Assembly: GCA_029260375.1 (NCBI GenBank)
Contig: JAJDDI010000031.1
Coordinates: 1 to 49,219, forward strand
Length of the DNA stretch: 49,219 bases
Direction of reading: 5' to 3'
Source of the DNA: Phycisphaerales bacterium
Lineage (GTDB): Bacteria > Planctomycetota > Phycisphaerae > Phycisphaerales > UBA1924
Position numbers and translations under genes: made by a program. Under the pieces are notes generated by a model. That model had not been told where the DNA came from. It searched no databases and saw only the letters and a list, made by a program, of their open reading frames with translations. The stretch's first letter is position 1. Each line of letters begins with the position of its first letter. Positions 19,117-27,466 of this stretch are shown in pieces.

Positions 19117-20202
19117 TCAGCCGATCTGCTCGCCCTTGAGGTCGCGGCTCATCAGCATCGAGATCGCGCGGAGCGGATCGAGCTTCTCGAACAGGACCGC
19201 GTGGACCGCCTGCGTGATGGGCATCTCGACGCGGTACTTGGCCGAGAGGTCCGCGACCGACTTGCTCGTCGCGACGCCCTCGACGACGAAGGGCGAGGCC
19301 TCAAGGTACGCCTGGAGATCCTGCCCCTTGCCCAGCGCCTCGCCGCAGGAGCGGTTGCGCCCCTCGGGGCAGAAGCAGGTGGTCGCCAGGTCGCCCACGC
19401 CGGAGACGCCGAAGAACGTCTCGCGGCTGGCGCCCATCGCCGAGCCGAGTCGCGCGATCTCCGCCAGCCCGCGCGCCAGCAGGGCGCTCTTGGCGTTGTA
19501 GCCCGCGTTGAGCCCGTCGATGATGCCCGCGGCGATCGCGATCACGTTCTTGGTCGCGCCCGCCAGCTCCACGCCCAGCAGGTCCGGGTTGGTGTACACG
19601 CGCATCCAGCTCGAGCTGAAGAGCGACTGCACCCGCTCGGCGAAATCGGCGTCGTCCGAAGCGCCCGTCATTGTCGCGGGCAGCTGTCGGACGAGCTCGG
19701 TAGCGATGGTGGGACCCGAGAGGCAGGCCAGGGGGCGGGGCGGGCCGTCGGGGTCATCTCCCCCGGGCCCCTGCATGACGTCGGCGATGATCTGGGTCGG
19801 GCGCAGGAGTGTGCCGTTCTCGATGCCCTTGGAGACGCTGACGACCCCGGCGCCCTGCGGGACGAGCGGGCGAAGGCGCGTCCAGGTCTCGCGCAGGAAC
19901 TGGACCGGGACCGCCGAGACGATGACGTCCGCGCCGCGCAGCGCGTCGGCGTCGCTGAGGGCCACGCGGATCGAGGCGGGCAGCGCCAGCTCGGGCAAAC
20001 GCTGGCTCCGGCGCGTCTGGGCGAGCACGCCAGACTCGTCCTCGTCGTGCCCCCAGCAGACCACGTCGCCCCGCCGGTCGCTCTCGTCGGCGAGCATCGC
20101 GGCGCAGACCAGGCCCATCTGCCCGATGCCCAGCACCGCCACCCTCGGAAGACTGCCGGGGCCGGCGCGGTTGGGCGTGGACGCGTTGGGTGAGGTGGCC
20201 AT
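19117..20202 (-). CDS. gpsA: Glycerol-3-phosphate dehydrogenase [NAD(P)+]
   Basis: The 361-residue product fits GpsA, the cytosolic enzyme that reduces dihydroxyacetone phosphate to sn-glycerol-3-phosphate for phospholipid synthesis. It has the Rossmann motif VAVLGIGQMG (21-30), then CWGHD, DADALRGADVIVSAVPVQF, VSVSKGIENGT, and the catalytic region GVELAGATKNVIAIAAGI with the conserved Lys. The late part has GVSGVGDLATTCF and SRDLKGEQ. The ~18-residue N-terminal extension is Pro/Ser-rich and may be untranslated or disordered; the start is ATG 20202. The gene is divergent from the P1B ATPase gene. Confidence 0.93.
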   Translation of the reverse strand: MATSPNASTPNRAGPGSLPRVAVLGIGQMGLVCAAMLADESDRRGDVVCWGHDEDESGVLAQTRRSQRLPELALPASIRVALSDADALRGADVIVSAVPVQFLRETWTRLRPLVPQGAGVVSVSKGIENGTLLRPTQIIADVMQGPGGDDPDGPPRPLACLSGPTIATELVRQLPATMTGASDDADFAERVQSLFSSSWMRVYTNPDLLGVELAGATKNVIAIAAGIIDGLNAGYNAKSALLARGLAEIARLGSAMGASRETFFGVSGVGDLATTCFCPEGRNRSCGEALGKGQDLQAYLEASPFVVEGVATSKSVADLSAKYRVEMPITQAVHAVLFEKLDPLRAISMLMSRDLKGEQIG

Positions 20203-20400
20203 ACGGAGCTTCTTGGGAGCGAAAGAGGCGGATTCGGGCCCGGTTGGGGTTCGGACGGGGTGAACCGGGGCCCGACCCGACGCGTAAGCGTAGCGGCGCG
20301 GACGTTTACGCGCGGCGCTAGAGTTTCCGCCCCCCGCCCCGGGCGGGTGTTGGTGGTCTCACGACGAGAAGCGGGCCAATGGCCCACGGAGCGACGATCC

Positions 20401-22476
20401 ATGACCCAGGCCGCGACCCACACGCACGGGCCCGACCACGACCACACCCAGGAGGAGGGCGCCTTCGAGTGCTGCTCCCACCACGAGATGGAGATCGATC
20501 GGTACATCGTCCTCTACCTCGTGGGCGGCGTGCTGGCGATGGTCAGCTGGATCGCCTCCAAGATGGGCGTGACCGACCAGATCGCGGTCCTGCCGGCGGT
20601 CATCGGGTCGCTGCTGCTCGCGGCGCCCCTGTTCATCGCCGCGGGCGGCGAGCTGCTCAAGCGGCGCATCTCGAGTTCATCACTCGCCGCGCTGGCGATC
20701 CTCGCGGCCATGGCGATCGGCGAGTTCATCACCGCGGCGTTCCTGGCCTTTGTCCTGCTCGTCGCCGATCAGATCGTCCGGCGCACCGCCTTCGGCGCCC
20801 AGCAGGCGATCGAGGCGCTCATCGGCCTCACGCCCGACGTGGCCCGCCTCGTCGGTGAAGACGGCGCCGAGTCCGAGGTCTCGCTGTCCTCGATCGCCGT
20901 CGGACAGACCGTCCGCGTGCGCGCGGGGGAGAACCTGCCCGTTGACGGCAAGGTCACCGGCGGGCGCTCGACCATCAACCAGGCCTCGCTCACGGGCGAG
21001 GCGTTGCCCGTCGAGGTCGAGAGCGGCGCCGACGTCTACGCCGGCACGTCCAACCTCACCGGCACGATCGACCTCCGTGTCACGCAGATCGGCGAGGACA
21101 CGACGATCGGCAAGGTCACCACGCTCATCCGCGAGGCGGAGAACTCCAAGACCCCGCGTCAGATGCTCATCGAGCAGGTGGCGCGTTTTTACGTCCCCGT
21201 CGCGCTCTCGCTGGCGGCCCTTGTCTTCTTCCTCTTTAGCCAGAGCGCCGAAGAGGGCACGCGGAACATGGCGGCCCTGACGGCGGTCACCGTGCTGGTC
21301 GTCACGTGCCCGACCGCGCTTCTGCTCTCGAGCCCCACGGCGATGGTCGCCTCGTTCGCCGCCGCCGCCCGGCTGGGCGTGATGATCAAGCGGACGAGCT
21401 ACCTGGAGGCCGCGGCGAACATAGACACCGTCGTTATGGACAAGACGGGCACGATCACGACCGGTCGGTTCGAGGTGTCGCGCCTGGCGCCGGTCGATGG
21501 CGTGGAGGGCGCGGACCTGCTCAAGGCCGCGGCCGCGGGCGAGGCCCACTCCAACCACCCGCTGGCGCAGTCCATCGTCAACACCGCCCGCGCGGCACGC
21601 GTCTCGATCGTGGACGCGAGCAGCTCGGAAGAGATCCACGGTCGCGGCGTACGGGCCTCGACCCCGCTGGGCGAGCTGCACGTCGGGCGCGCGGACTGGA
21701 TCCGCGAGATCGCCCCCGCGACCGCGTCACAGATCGAGGGCGTGGAGCAGCGGATCGAGGGCATGTCGGGCGTGCACGTGCTGCTCGACGGCAAGTACCT
21801 CGGCGCCGTGGGCCTGGAAGACAAGGTCCGCGCCTCGTCCAAGGCGGTCATCGAACGCCTGCGGGGCCTGGGCGTGCGGAGCGTGAGCATTCTGACGGGC
21901 GACCGGCTGAGCGTGGCCAAGCGCGTGGGCATCGCGGTGGGCGCCGACGAGATCGAGGCCGAGTGTCTGCCCGAGGAGAAGCACGAGCTGGTGCGCCAGA
22001 TGGGCGCCGCCGGGCAGCGTGTGATGATGGTGGGCGACGGCATCAACGACGGGCCCGCCCTGGCCGAGGCGCAGGTGGGCATCGCGATGGGCCTGTCGGG
22101 CTCGGACATCGCCGCCAACAGCGCTGGCGTGGCGCTGATGACCGACGAGCTCAACCGCCTGCCGTTCCTGATCGAGCTGGCGCGGCGCACCCGCGGCATC
22201 GTGGTGCAGAACATCGCGGTTTCTATTCTCATGGCGATCATCGGCCTGACGCTCGCCGCGACGGGCACGTTCGCGGAGCTGGGCGGGATCGGCGTCGGGT
22301 TTGCGGCCCTGTTCCACTTCGCGCCCGACATCTTCGTCGTGGGCAACAGCTTCCGCCTGTTCCGCTTCGGCGAGGACTTCCACCAGGCCGAGGCGGCCGC
22401 GAAGGAGGCCGCCAGCGCCCCGCGTCGCCAGATGCGCGAGGGCAGCGTCAGGCGCCTGAACCCGGCCCAGGCCTGA
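20401..22476 (+). CDS. P1B-type metal-transporting ATPase with CPT in TM6
   Basis: The 691-residue product is a heavy-metal P-type ATPase. It starts at ATG 20401 with a His/Cys-rich segment (THTHGPDHDH, ECCSHH) likely to bind metal. The actuator-domain loop has LTGEALPVEVE, the phosphorylation site is DKTGT with D347, and the hinge is GDGINDGP. Two TM segments precede the actuator, and TM6 reads VVTCPTALLLSSP. The TM6 motif is therefore C303-P-T305, not the usual CPC. The chain ends in a TM8-like FAPDIFVVGNSFRLFRF. The general style resembles the Zn/Cd/Pb exporter group, but the altered motif makes the substrate uncertain. The earlier in-frame start at 20260 is rejected. Export from the cytoplasm is inferred. 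Confidence 0.9.
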   Translation: MTQAATHTHGPDHDHTQEEGAFECCSHHEMEIDRYIVLYLVGGVLAMVSWIASKMGVTDQIAVLPAVIGSLLLAAPLFIAAGGELLKRRISSSSLAALAILAAMAIGEFITAAFLAFVLLVADQIVRRTAFGAQQAIEALIGLTPDVARLVGEDGAESEVSLSSIAVGQTVRVRAGENLPVDGKVTGGRSTINQASLTGEALPVEVESGADVYAGTSNLTGTIDLRVTQIGEDTTIGKVTTLIREAENSKTPRQMLIEQVARFYVPVALSLAALVFFLFSQSAEEGTRNMAALTAVTVLVVTCPTALLLSSPTAMVASFAAAARLGVMIKRTSYLEAAANIDTVVMDKTGTITTGRFEVSRLAPVDGVEGADLLKAAAAGEAHSNHPLAQSIVNTARAARVSIVDASSSEEIHGRGVRASTPLGELHVGRADWIREIAPATASQIEGVEQRIEGMSGVHVLLDGKYLGAVGLEDKVRASSKAVIERLRGLGVRSVSILTGDRLSVAKRVGIAVGADEIEAECLPEEKHELVRQMGAAGQRVMMVGDGINDGPALAEAQVGIAMGLSGSDIAANSAGVALMTDELNRLPFLIELARRTRGIVVQNIAVSILMAIIGLTLAATGTFAELGGIGVGFAALFHFAPDIFVVGNSFRLFRFGEDFHQAEAAAKEAASAPRRQMREGSVRRLNPAQA

Positions 22477-22540
22477 CGCTCAGCCCACACTCCGGGCACA
22501 CCTCAAGCCCCGCCAGCGGGTAGCCGCAGGCGGGGCATTC
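22448..22540 (-). pseudogene. Zinc-ribbon fragment without start (CxxCGY...CPECG)
   Basis: On the minus strand, codons from 22540 down to the stop at 22448 read ECPACGYPLAGLEVCPECG and then a short tail. This is a textbook double-CxxC zinc ribbon of the kind common in planctomycete proteins. A stop (TAA) lies directly upstream in the same frame, and there is no usable start codon before the first CxxC. It therefore looks like the end of a decayed or frameshifted gene. It overlaps the antisense 3' end of the ATPase gene. A 30-residue peptide from a non-standard start cannot be excluded. Confidence 0.45.
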
Positions 22541-22599
22541 TTATGGTTCTCGCTGGTCTTCGCCCGGAGACGCCCCCGCACCCGCGGCTAGGTCGGGAT

Positions 22600-23988
22600 C
22601 TACAGCAGCGTTCCCCGCAGCACTACCAGCGCTACAACGAAGTAGATCGTCAGCCCCGAGACGTCCATCAGCGTCGCGACCAGCGGGGAGCTGGACGTCG
22701 CCGGGTCCGCGCCGATGCGGTGCAAGAGCAGCGGCAGCAGCGACCCGATCAGCGTGCCCCAGATCACAATGCCAACCACCGCGGTCCCGACCACGAACGC
22801 CAACCGCAACGCGTGCTCCGTCTCGGCCAGCCCCGCCATGTTCAGCGTGAGCACGGTCAGCAGCCCCAGCCCGCCCAGCACCGAGCCCAGCACGAGCCCG
22901 GTGAGCAGTTCCTTGCGCGCCACGCGCCAGCAGTCCTTGAACGAGACCTCCTCGAGCGCCAGCGCGCGCACGAGCAGCGACGCGGCCTGCGTCCCCGTGT
23001 TCCCGCCCGACGAAATAATCAGCGGCACGAACAGCGCCAGCACGACCGCCTTGTTCAGGTGCTCCTCGAAGACCGTCATCACGCCGATGGTCGCCAGCTG
23101 CAGCAGGAACAGCCCCGCGAGCCAGCCGCCGCGCTTCTTGATCATCTCCCCGAAGCCCGCGGACATGTAGGGCGAGTCGAGCGCTTCCATACCGCCGAGC
23201 TTGTGGATGTCCTCGGTGAACTCCTCCTCGGCGACGTCGGCGATGTCGTCGGCGGTGACGATGCCCACCAGCAGCCCGCGCCCGTCCACCACAGGCAACG
23301 CCGTCCGGTCGTAGCGGGCCATGACGCGGACCGCCTGCTCCCGGTCCTGGGCCGCGTCGAGGGCGATGAACTCGTTGTCCATCAGTGATTCGATCGTCTG
23401 GCTCGGGTCCGCCAGCAGGATCTGGCGGATGTGGATGTCGTCGATGAGCCGCTTGCCCTCGTCGATGACGTACACCCAGTGCACCGTCTCGGCGTCCTTG
23501 CCATATCGCCGGATGTGCTCCAGCGCGTGCCCGACGCTCCACTCCGGGCGCACGCGCACGTAGTCGGGGGTCATCAGGCGCCCGACGGACTCCTCGTCGT
23601 AGCCCAGGATCGCCTGGGTCACGCGCCGGTCCGCGGGGCTCAGCGAGCGGATGATCCGGTCGGCGACCTCGACCGGGAGTTCTTCCAGCAGCCTCGCCCG
23701 GTCGTCGGGGTCGAGCGACTCGATCACGCGCTGGGCCCGCTCGGCGCCCAGCTCCCCGATCAGGTTCTCCTGCTCCTCGGCGGAGAAGTTCGCGAAGACC
23801 TCGCTCGCCTCGTCCCGCGGCAGGACGCGGAACGCAACGGCCGCGTCGGGCAGGTCCAGCGCCTCGAGGATCTCCGCCACGTCCGCGTGTTCGAGCTTCT
23901 CGAGCGCGTCGCGCAGCTCGCGGAACGCCCGGGTGGCGACCAGCTCGCGAATGGCGGGCTCGATGAGCTGGGCGGTGGGGCTGAGCAT
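22600..23988 (-). CDS. mgtE: Magnesium transporter MgtE
   Basis: The 462-residue product is a full-length MgtE. The N-terminal superhelical domain (residues ~30-135, with ILEALDLPDAAVAFRVLP) is followed by two CBS domains (~140-260, e.g. VGRLMTPDYVRVRPEWSV and DRTALPVVDGRGLLVGIVT). Five membrane segments then carry the signature SGGNTGTQAASLLVRAL and end in VALVVLRGTLL. MgtE is a homodimeric Mg2+ channel in the inner membrane, closed when the cytoplasmic domains bind Mg2+. The start is ATG 23988. An inverted repeat at 24028-24060 lies just upstream of it. Confidence 0.95.
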   Translation of the reverse strand: MLSPTAQLIEPAIRELVATRAFRELRDALEKLEHADVAEILEALDLPDAAVAFRVLPRDEASEVFANFSAEEQENLIGELGAERAQRVIESLDPDDRARLLEELPVEVADRIIRSLSPADRRVTQAILGYDEESVGRLMTPDYVRVRPEWSVGHALEHIRRYGKDAETVHWVYVIDEGKRLIDDIHIRQILLADPSQTIESLMDNEFIALDAAQDREQAVRVMARYDRTALPVVDGRGLLVGIVTADDIADVAEEEFTEDIHKLGGMEALDSPYMSAGFGEMIKKRGGWLAGLFLLQLATIGVMTVFEEHLNKAVVLALFVPLIISSGGNTGTQAASLLVRALALEEVSFKDCWRVARKELLTGLVLGSVLGGLGLLTVLTLNMAGLAETEHALRLAFVVGTAVVGIVIWGTLIGSLLPLLLHRIGADPATSSSPLVATLMDVSGLTIYFVVALVVLRGTLL

Positions 23989-24027
23989 ACACAGAGCGTA
24001 CGCGGGATGGGAGCGGGCGACGTTTCG

Positions 24028-24060
24028 TCATGCTCCGGGCGGGGGACGACCGGAGCATGA
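24028..24060. repeat. Perfect 11-bp inverted repeat upstream of mgtE
   Basis: TCATGCTCCGG (24028-24038) and CCGGAGCATGA (24050-24060) are perfect reverse complements around an 11-nt spacer. The repeat is 40 nt upstream of the mgtE start and 51 nt before the Gfo/Idh remnant. It could be a regulator-binding site or a leader hairpin for mgtE. There is no T run on either side, so it is not a standard terminator. Confidence 0.5.
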
Positions 24061-24110
24061 CCCGACCGAGCCGAAGCTGAACCCGACGAAGCCTCGCCTG
24101 GGCGCAGGCG

Positions 24111-24580
24111 TTGGCGATTGTCTTTGCATCCGGCGGCGCCAGCGCGAACACCCAGCGGGGCGAGGCGATCGCGCCGCGGCGCCTGTGCGTCATCGGCCTC
24201 GCCCACGGGCGCGTCGGGGGTGTTCGCTGGCAGGCCCGCGATCGGGACGATCTCGAGATCGTCGGGATCTGGGGGCCTGACCGAGCGCTCTTCGGCAAGA
24301 TGGCCGCGAAGTACGGGCTCGACGACTCGCTCTACTTTGAAGACCGCGGGCGGATGCTCGAAGAGACAAACCCCGAGGCGCCGAGCCCGAAGCAATCGAG
24401 CTCGACCCGCTCGCCTCGCCGACGGACAGCCAGTGGCCGATGCTCGGCGCCATCGTCCGACGGCACGCCCTGCCCGACGCGCTCATGTCGCCGGAGAACA
24501 ACCCGATCGTGGTCGAGATCCTCGACGCGGCCCGGGAGTCAGCCGCCCGGGGCAAGGCGGTCGCCCTCGACCCGGAGCAT
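24111..24580 (+). pseudogene. Gfo/Idh/MocA oxidoreductase remnant with large internal deletion
   Basis: In one frame, RRLCVIGLAHGRVGGV, then RDDLEIVGIWGPDRALF, AAKYGLDDSLYFED and MLEETNPEA follow the N-terminal Rossmann region of Gfo/Idh/MocA oxidoreductases (about the first 75 residues). At roughly 24380-24389 the similarity moves to another frame, AIELDPLASPTDSQW to ENNPIVVEILDAARESA and GKAVALD, which matches the usual C-terminal end of the same family. About 200 middle residues (the rest of the NAD domain and most of the C-terminal domain) are missing. The simplest reading is an internal deletion that also shifted the frame. The family assignment is by eye. Confidence 0.65.
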
Positions 24581-24709
24581 GGCGCCCGGCACAACCCGCA
24601 CAGACGCACCACCCGCTTCAAACGGGCGCCTGCCCGGGGAACCTTCTTGCTCGCCCGCTGCTCGATGCCGATACAACCGTCTGGGGAACGAGACGCCACG
24701 ACGGGGACG

Positions 24710-25207
24710 ATGCCGATGGACTGCCCGAAGAAGTGCGATGCCAAGATCACGCGTGCCTTCACGCTCATCGAGATCATCGTGGTCGTCGTCGTGATCGGGA
24801 TCCTCGCGGCGATGGTCGTCCCGAAGTTCGTGATGGCGCGGAACGAGTCCGCCGCCGCGGCGACGGTCGAGGACCTGAAGAACATCGAGACCGCCGTCGG
24901 GATGTACAAGGCCAAGTCCGGCGCCTGGCCCGGGGACGTCAGCCGGATGCAGGTCGTCTCCGAGCTTGCGCCCTACTTCAAGAACGGCGTCAACCCGTTC
25001 GCCAAGGAGTGCCCCATCGGGGGCGTCTACGACTACGAGGGCCCGCCCGGCTGGACCCCGCCGCAGATCTCGATTCGAAAGAACGGCGCCCAGGTCTGGA
25101 CCGACAGCGACGCCCTGCTTGTCGATTCACACTTCGACGACGGCGACCTGAGCACCGGCAGCTTCCGCAAGGCGGACTCCAACCGTCTCTACTACGTCCT
25201 GGACTGA
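24710..25207 (+). CDS. Type II secretion-type pseudopilin (GspG-like)
   Basis: The 165-residue product has a class III prepilin leader. A short charged leader KKCDAKITRA is followed by FTLIEIIVVVVVIGILAAMVVP, with the conserved Glu at +5. The residue before the cleavage site is Ala, not the usual Gly (R-A-F-T-L-I-E). The hydrophobic helix is followed by NESAAAATVEDLKNIETAVGMYKAKSG, the usual GspG-like amphipathic helix. The C-terminal half (YFKNGVNPFAKECPIGGVYDYEG) is the variable globular part. No other T2SS or pilus gene is in the window. The start is ATG 24710 (or 24716). The 3' end overlaps the SDR/DUF2867 gene by 16 nt, convergently. Confidence 0.8.
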   Translation: MPMDCPKKCDAKITRAFTLIEIIVVVVVIGILAAMVVPKFVMARNESAAAATVEDLKNIETAVGMYKAKSGAWPGDVSRMQVVSELAPYFKNGVNPFAKECPIGGVYDYEGPPGWTPPQISIRKNGAQVWTDSDALLVDSHFDDGDLSTGSFRKADSNRLYYVLD

Positions 25208-26700
25208 TCTCCACCGGCTGACCCGCTCGGGCGGGCCTCCGCGTGCGCGGCGTCGCGTATCCCCCGCAGCATCCCCGAGAACACGAGCCCGTGCAGCGGA
25301 AAGACGCTGTACCAATAGGCCAGCCCCAGCAGGCCCTTGGGCGCGAACGACGCGGTCATCACCAGTGACGATCGCGACGCGCCCTGCGCGTCGATCCGGA
25401 ACGACAGCCGCGCCTCGCCCGGGACCTTCATCTCCGCGACCAGATCCAGCGAATGGTTCTCGCGGATCCCGATCACCCGCCAGAAGTCCAACGCGTCACC
25501 CACCGAGAGACGCTCGCGGTCACGCCGTCCCCGACGCAGCCCCGGCCCACCCACGAGCTGGTCCATCCACCCCCGGATGTGCCACAGCCAGTCCGCGGCG
25601 TACCACCCGTGCCCACCGCCGACGCGGCACACCGCCCGGAACACCGCCTCGGGCGGCGCGTCGATCGAGATCGAACGCTCATCAACAAACACCGTCCCGC
25701 CCGACCACGGCTCGTCGCCGGGCATCGGGCCCGCGCCGGACCAGACCGTCTCAATCCCGCCCTGGGCGTGACGCCCGAGCGCCGCCGCGATCGATTCACT
25801 GATCGTCAGCAGCTCCTGCGGCATGAGCCGGCCCGCCTCGTCGTCGCGGCACACGACACGGTTCCGCAGGCCCTCGGCCAGCGGGCGCGCGATCCGCGGT
25901 GTCACCGGCGTCACCAGCCCGATCCACAGCGAGCTCAGACGCGGCGTGAGCACCGGGACCGGGATCACCAGGCGGCGTGGCAGCCCGCGCTCGCGTGCCA
26001 TCACCCGCATGATCTCCAGGTACGACATCACCTCTGGCCCGCCGATGTCCAGGTCCTTGCCGATCGTCTCGGGCGTCCGCAGGCACGCGATGAGAGAATG
26101 CAGCACGTTGCGGATCGCGATCGGCTGGCACTGCGTCTGCACCCAGCGCGGCGTGATCATCATCGGCAGGCGCTCGACCAGGTACCGCAGGATCTCGAAC
26201 GACGCGGAACCGGACCCGATGATCATCGCGGCCCGCAGCGTCGTCACCGGGACACCGGTCGAGGCCAGCGCCGTCTCCACCTCCCGGCGCGAGCGCAGGT
26301 GCTCGCTCAGCCCCCCGCCCATCTCGCCCAGCCCGCTCAGGTAGATGATCCGGGGCAGGTCCGCCTCCCGCGCGGCGCGGGCGAAGCGCTCGCCCATGTC
26401 CATGTCGAGGCGGGCGTACTCGGCGCCCGCCGCGACCATGGAGTGGATGAGGTAGTACCCCGCGTCGCAGCCGCGCATGCTCTCGGTCAGGCGGGCCTCG
26501 GTTTCCGCTGAATCGTCCGCCAGATCCAGCTCGACGATCTCGACCCGCTCGTCGTTGGCCCACGCCTGGGCGAGCAGCTTCTTCTTTGACCGCACGAGGC
26601 AGCGCAGGCGATACCCCTTGCTGAGCAGGCGCGGGCCCAGGCGCCCGCCGACGTAGCCCGTCGCGCCGGTCAGCACAATGGTGGGGGTGTGCTCACTCAC
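25192..26700 (-). CDS. NAD(P)-binding SDR protein with C-terminal DUF2867-type domain
   Basis: The 502-residue product starts at GTG 26700, which overlaps the bshB1 stop as GTGA. Residues ~1-300 are an atypical SDR domain: TIVLTGATGYVGGRLGP (glycine-rich nucleotide-binding motif) and later YYLIHSMV and IIYLSGLGEMG. The C-terminal ~170 residues (TVFVDERSISIDAPPEAVF, then GWYAADWLWHIRGWMDQL) match the DUF2867 domain found at the end of YbjT-like proteins. The substrate is unknown. Translational coupling to the bacillithiol deacetylase suggests joint expression, though a role in thiol chemistry is only inference. Confidence 0.85.
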   Translation of the reverse strand: MSEHTPTIVLTGATGYVGGRLGPRLLSKGYRLRCLVRSKKKLLAQAWANDERVEIVELDLADDSAETEARLTESMRGCDAGYYLIHSMVAAGAEYARLDMDMGERFARAAREADLPRIIYLSGLGEMGGGLSEHLRSRREVETALASTGVPVTTLRAAMIIGSGSASFEILRYLVERLPMMITPRWVQTQCQPIAIRNVLHSLIACLRTPETIGKDLDIGGPEVMSYLEIMRVMARERGLPRRLVIPVPVLTPRLSSLWIGLVTPVTPRIARPLAEGLRNRVVCRDDEAGRLMPQELLTISESIAAALGRHAQGGIETVWSGAGPMPGDEPWSGGTVFVDERSISIDAPPEAVFRAVCRVGGGHGWYAADWLWHIRGWMDQLVGGPGLRRGRRDRERLSVGDALDFWRVIGIRENHSLDLVAEMKVPGEARLSFRIDAQGASRSSLVMTASFAPKGLLGLAYWYSVFPLHGLVFSGMLRGIRDAAHAEARPSGSAGGDQSRT

Positions 26701-27455
26701 AATCCGGACAGGGCGTCGATCGACCCCAGTCCGACAGGCTCTTTCGTGAAGAACGCCTCGCCCGATGCAACGCCGATCCGAGAGCCGAAGTACGTTGCCG
26801 ACGCCTCGACCCACTCGACGACCTTGCGGTTCTTCTCGGGCAGCACGAACTGGGTGTGGTAGGCCCGGATCGCGTTGATCTTGGTCTCAATCTGCTCACT
26901 GATGTCGATCACGAAGCTCGGGTCCGCGACCCAGCGCAGGTGCGTCGCGTAGTAGTAGAACAGCCACCTGGGGTAGATCGGGTCGCCCAGCGGGAAGCCC
27001 CGCCCGGTCCACTTGTCGATCGGCGCGGGCATGTCGATCTTGGTGAGCTTCGCGTCGAACCGCGCGTCCTCGACGATCCGCGTCACGGCCCGGTGGTCCG
27101 GGTGCGCGTCCTCAAAATACGGCGTAAAGACGATCTCCGCCTGCCACGCGCGGATGACCCCCGCGACCGCGTGGCGCGCTTCGAGGGTGTGCTCGACAAA
27201 CCGGTTGGGCAGGCCCAGCAGCCAGCGCTCGATGGGCCTGGCGCCCGGGTGCTTGGACGGATCGGGCGAGAGGACCGCGGTCGCCGCGGCGGTCTCCTTG
27301 GCGCGGATCTCCGGGCTGCCCAGCGGCGTGGGCTCGCCGTTGGTCACGTCCAGCAGCAGCACGTCGTGCCCCTGCTGCGCGAAGCGCGCAATGGCGCCGC
27401 CCATGCCAAGCTCTTGATCATCCGGGTGCGGGCCAACGACGAGAATTCGGGCCAT
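26697..27455 (-). CDS. bshB1: BshB1-type GlcNAc-malate deacetylase (LmbE family)
   Basis: The 252-residue product belongs to the LmbE/PIG-L zinc deacetylases. The motif PHPDD (H10, D12, D13) and the later HPDH (118-121) supply the zinc ligands and catalytic Asp. The end reads ATYFGSRIGVASGEAFF, then KEPVGLGSIDALSGL, which matches BshB1, the enzyme that deacetylates GlcNAc-malate in bacillithiol synthesis. The other steps would need BshA and BshC; a distant BshC-like gene is at 43250-44608 and no BshA is in the window. The start is ATG 27455. The downstream SDR/DUF2867 gene overlaps it by 4 nt. Confidence 0.85.
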   Translation of the reverse strand: MARILVVGPHPDDQELGMGGAIARFAQQGHDVLLLDVTNGEPTPLGSPEIRAKETAAATAVLSPDPSKHPGARPIERWLLGLPNRFVEHTLEARHAVAGVIRAWQAEIVFTPYFEDAHPDHRAVTRIVEDARFDAKLTKIDMPAPIDKWTGRGFPLGDPIYPRWLFYYYATHLRWVADPSFVIDISEQIETKINAIRAYHTQFVLPEKNRKVVEWVEASATYFGSRIGVASGEAFFTKEPVGLGSIDALSGL

Positions 27456-27466
27456 AGGAAGAGTCC

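Noticed and set aside
22507-22536. GCCCCGCC...GGCGGGGC as a terminator for the metal ATPase
   Set aside because: The stem is within the zinc-ribbon coding fragment, the loop is 14 nt and there is no real T run, so it may be a by-product of codons, though a terminator role is not excluded.
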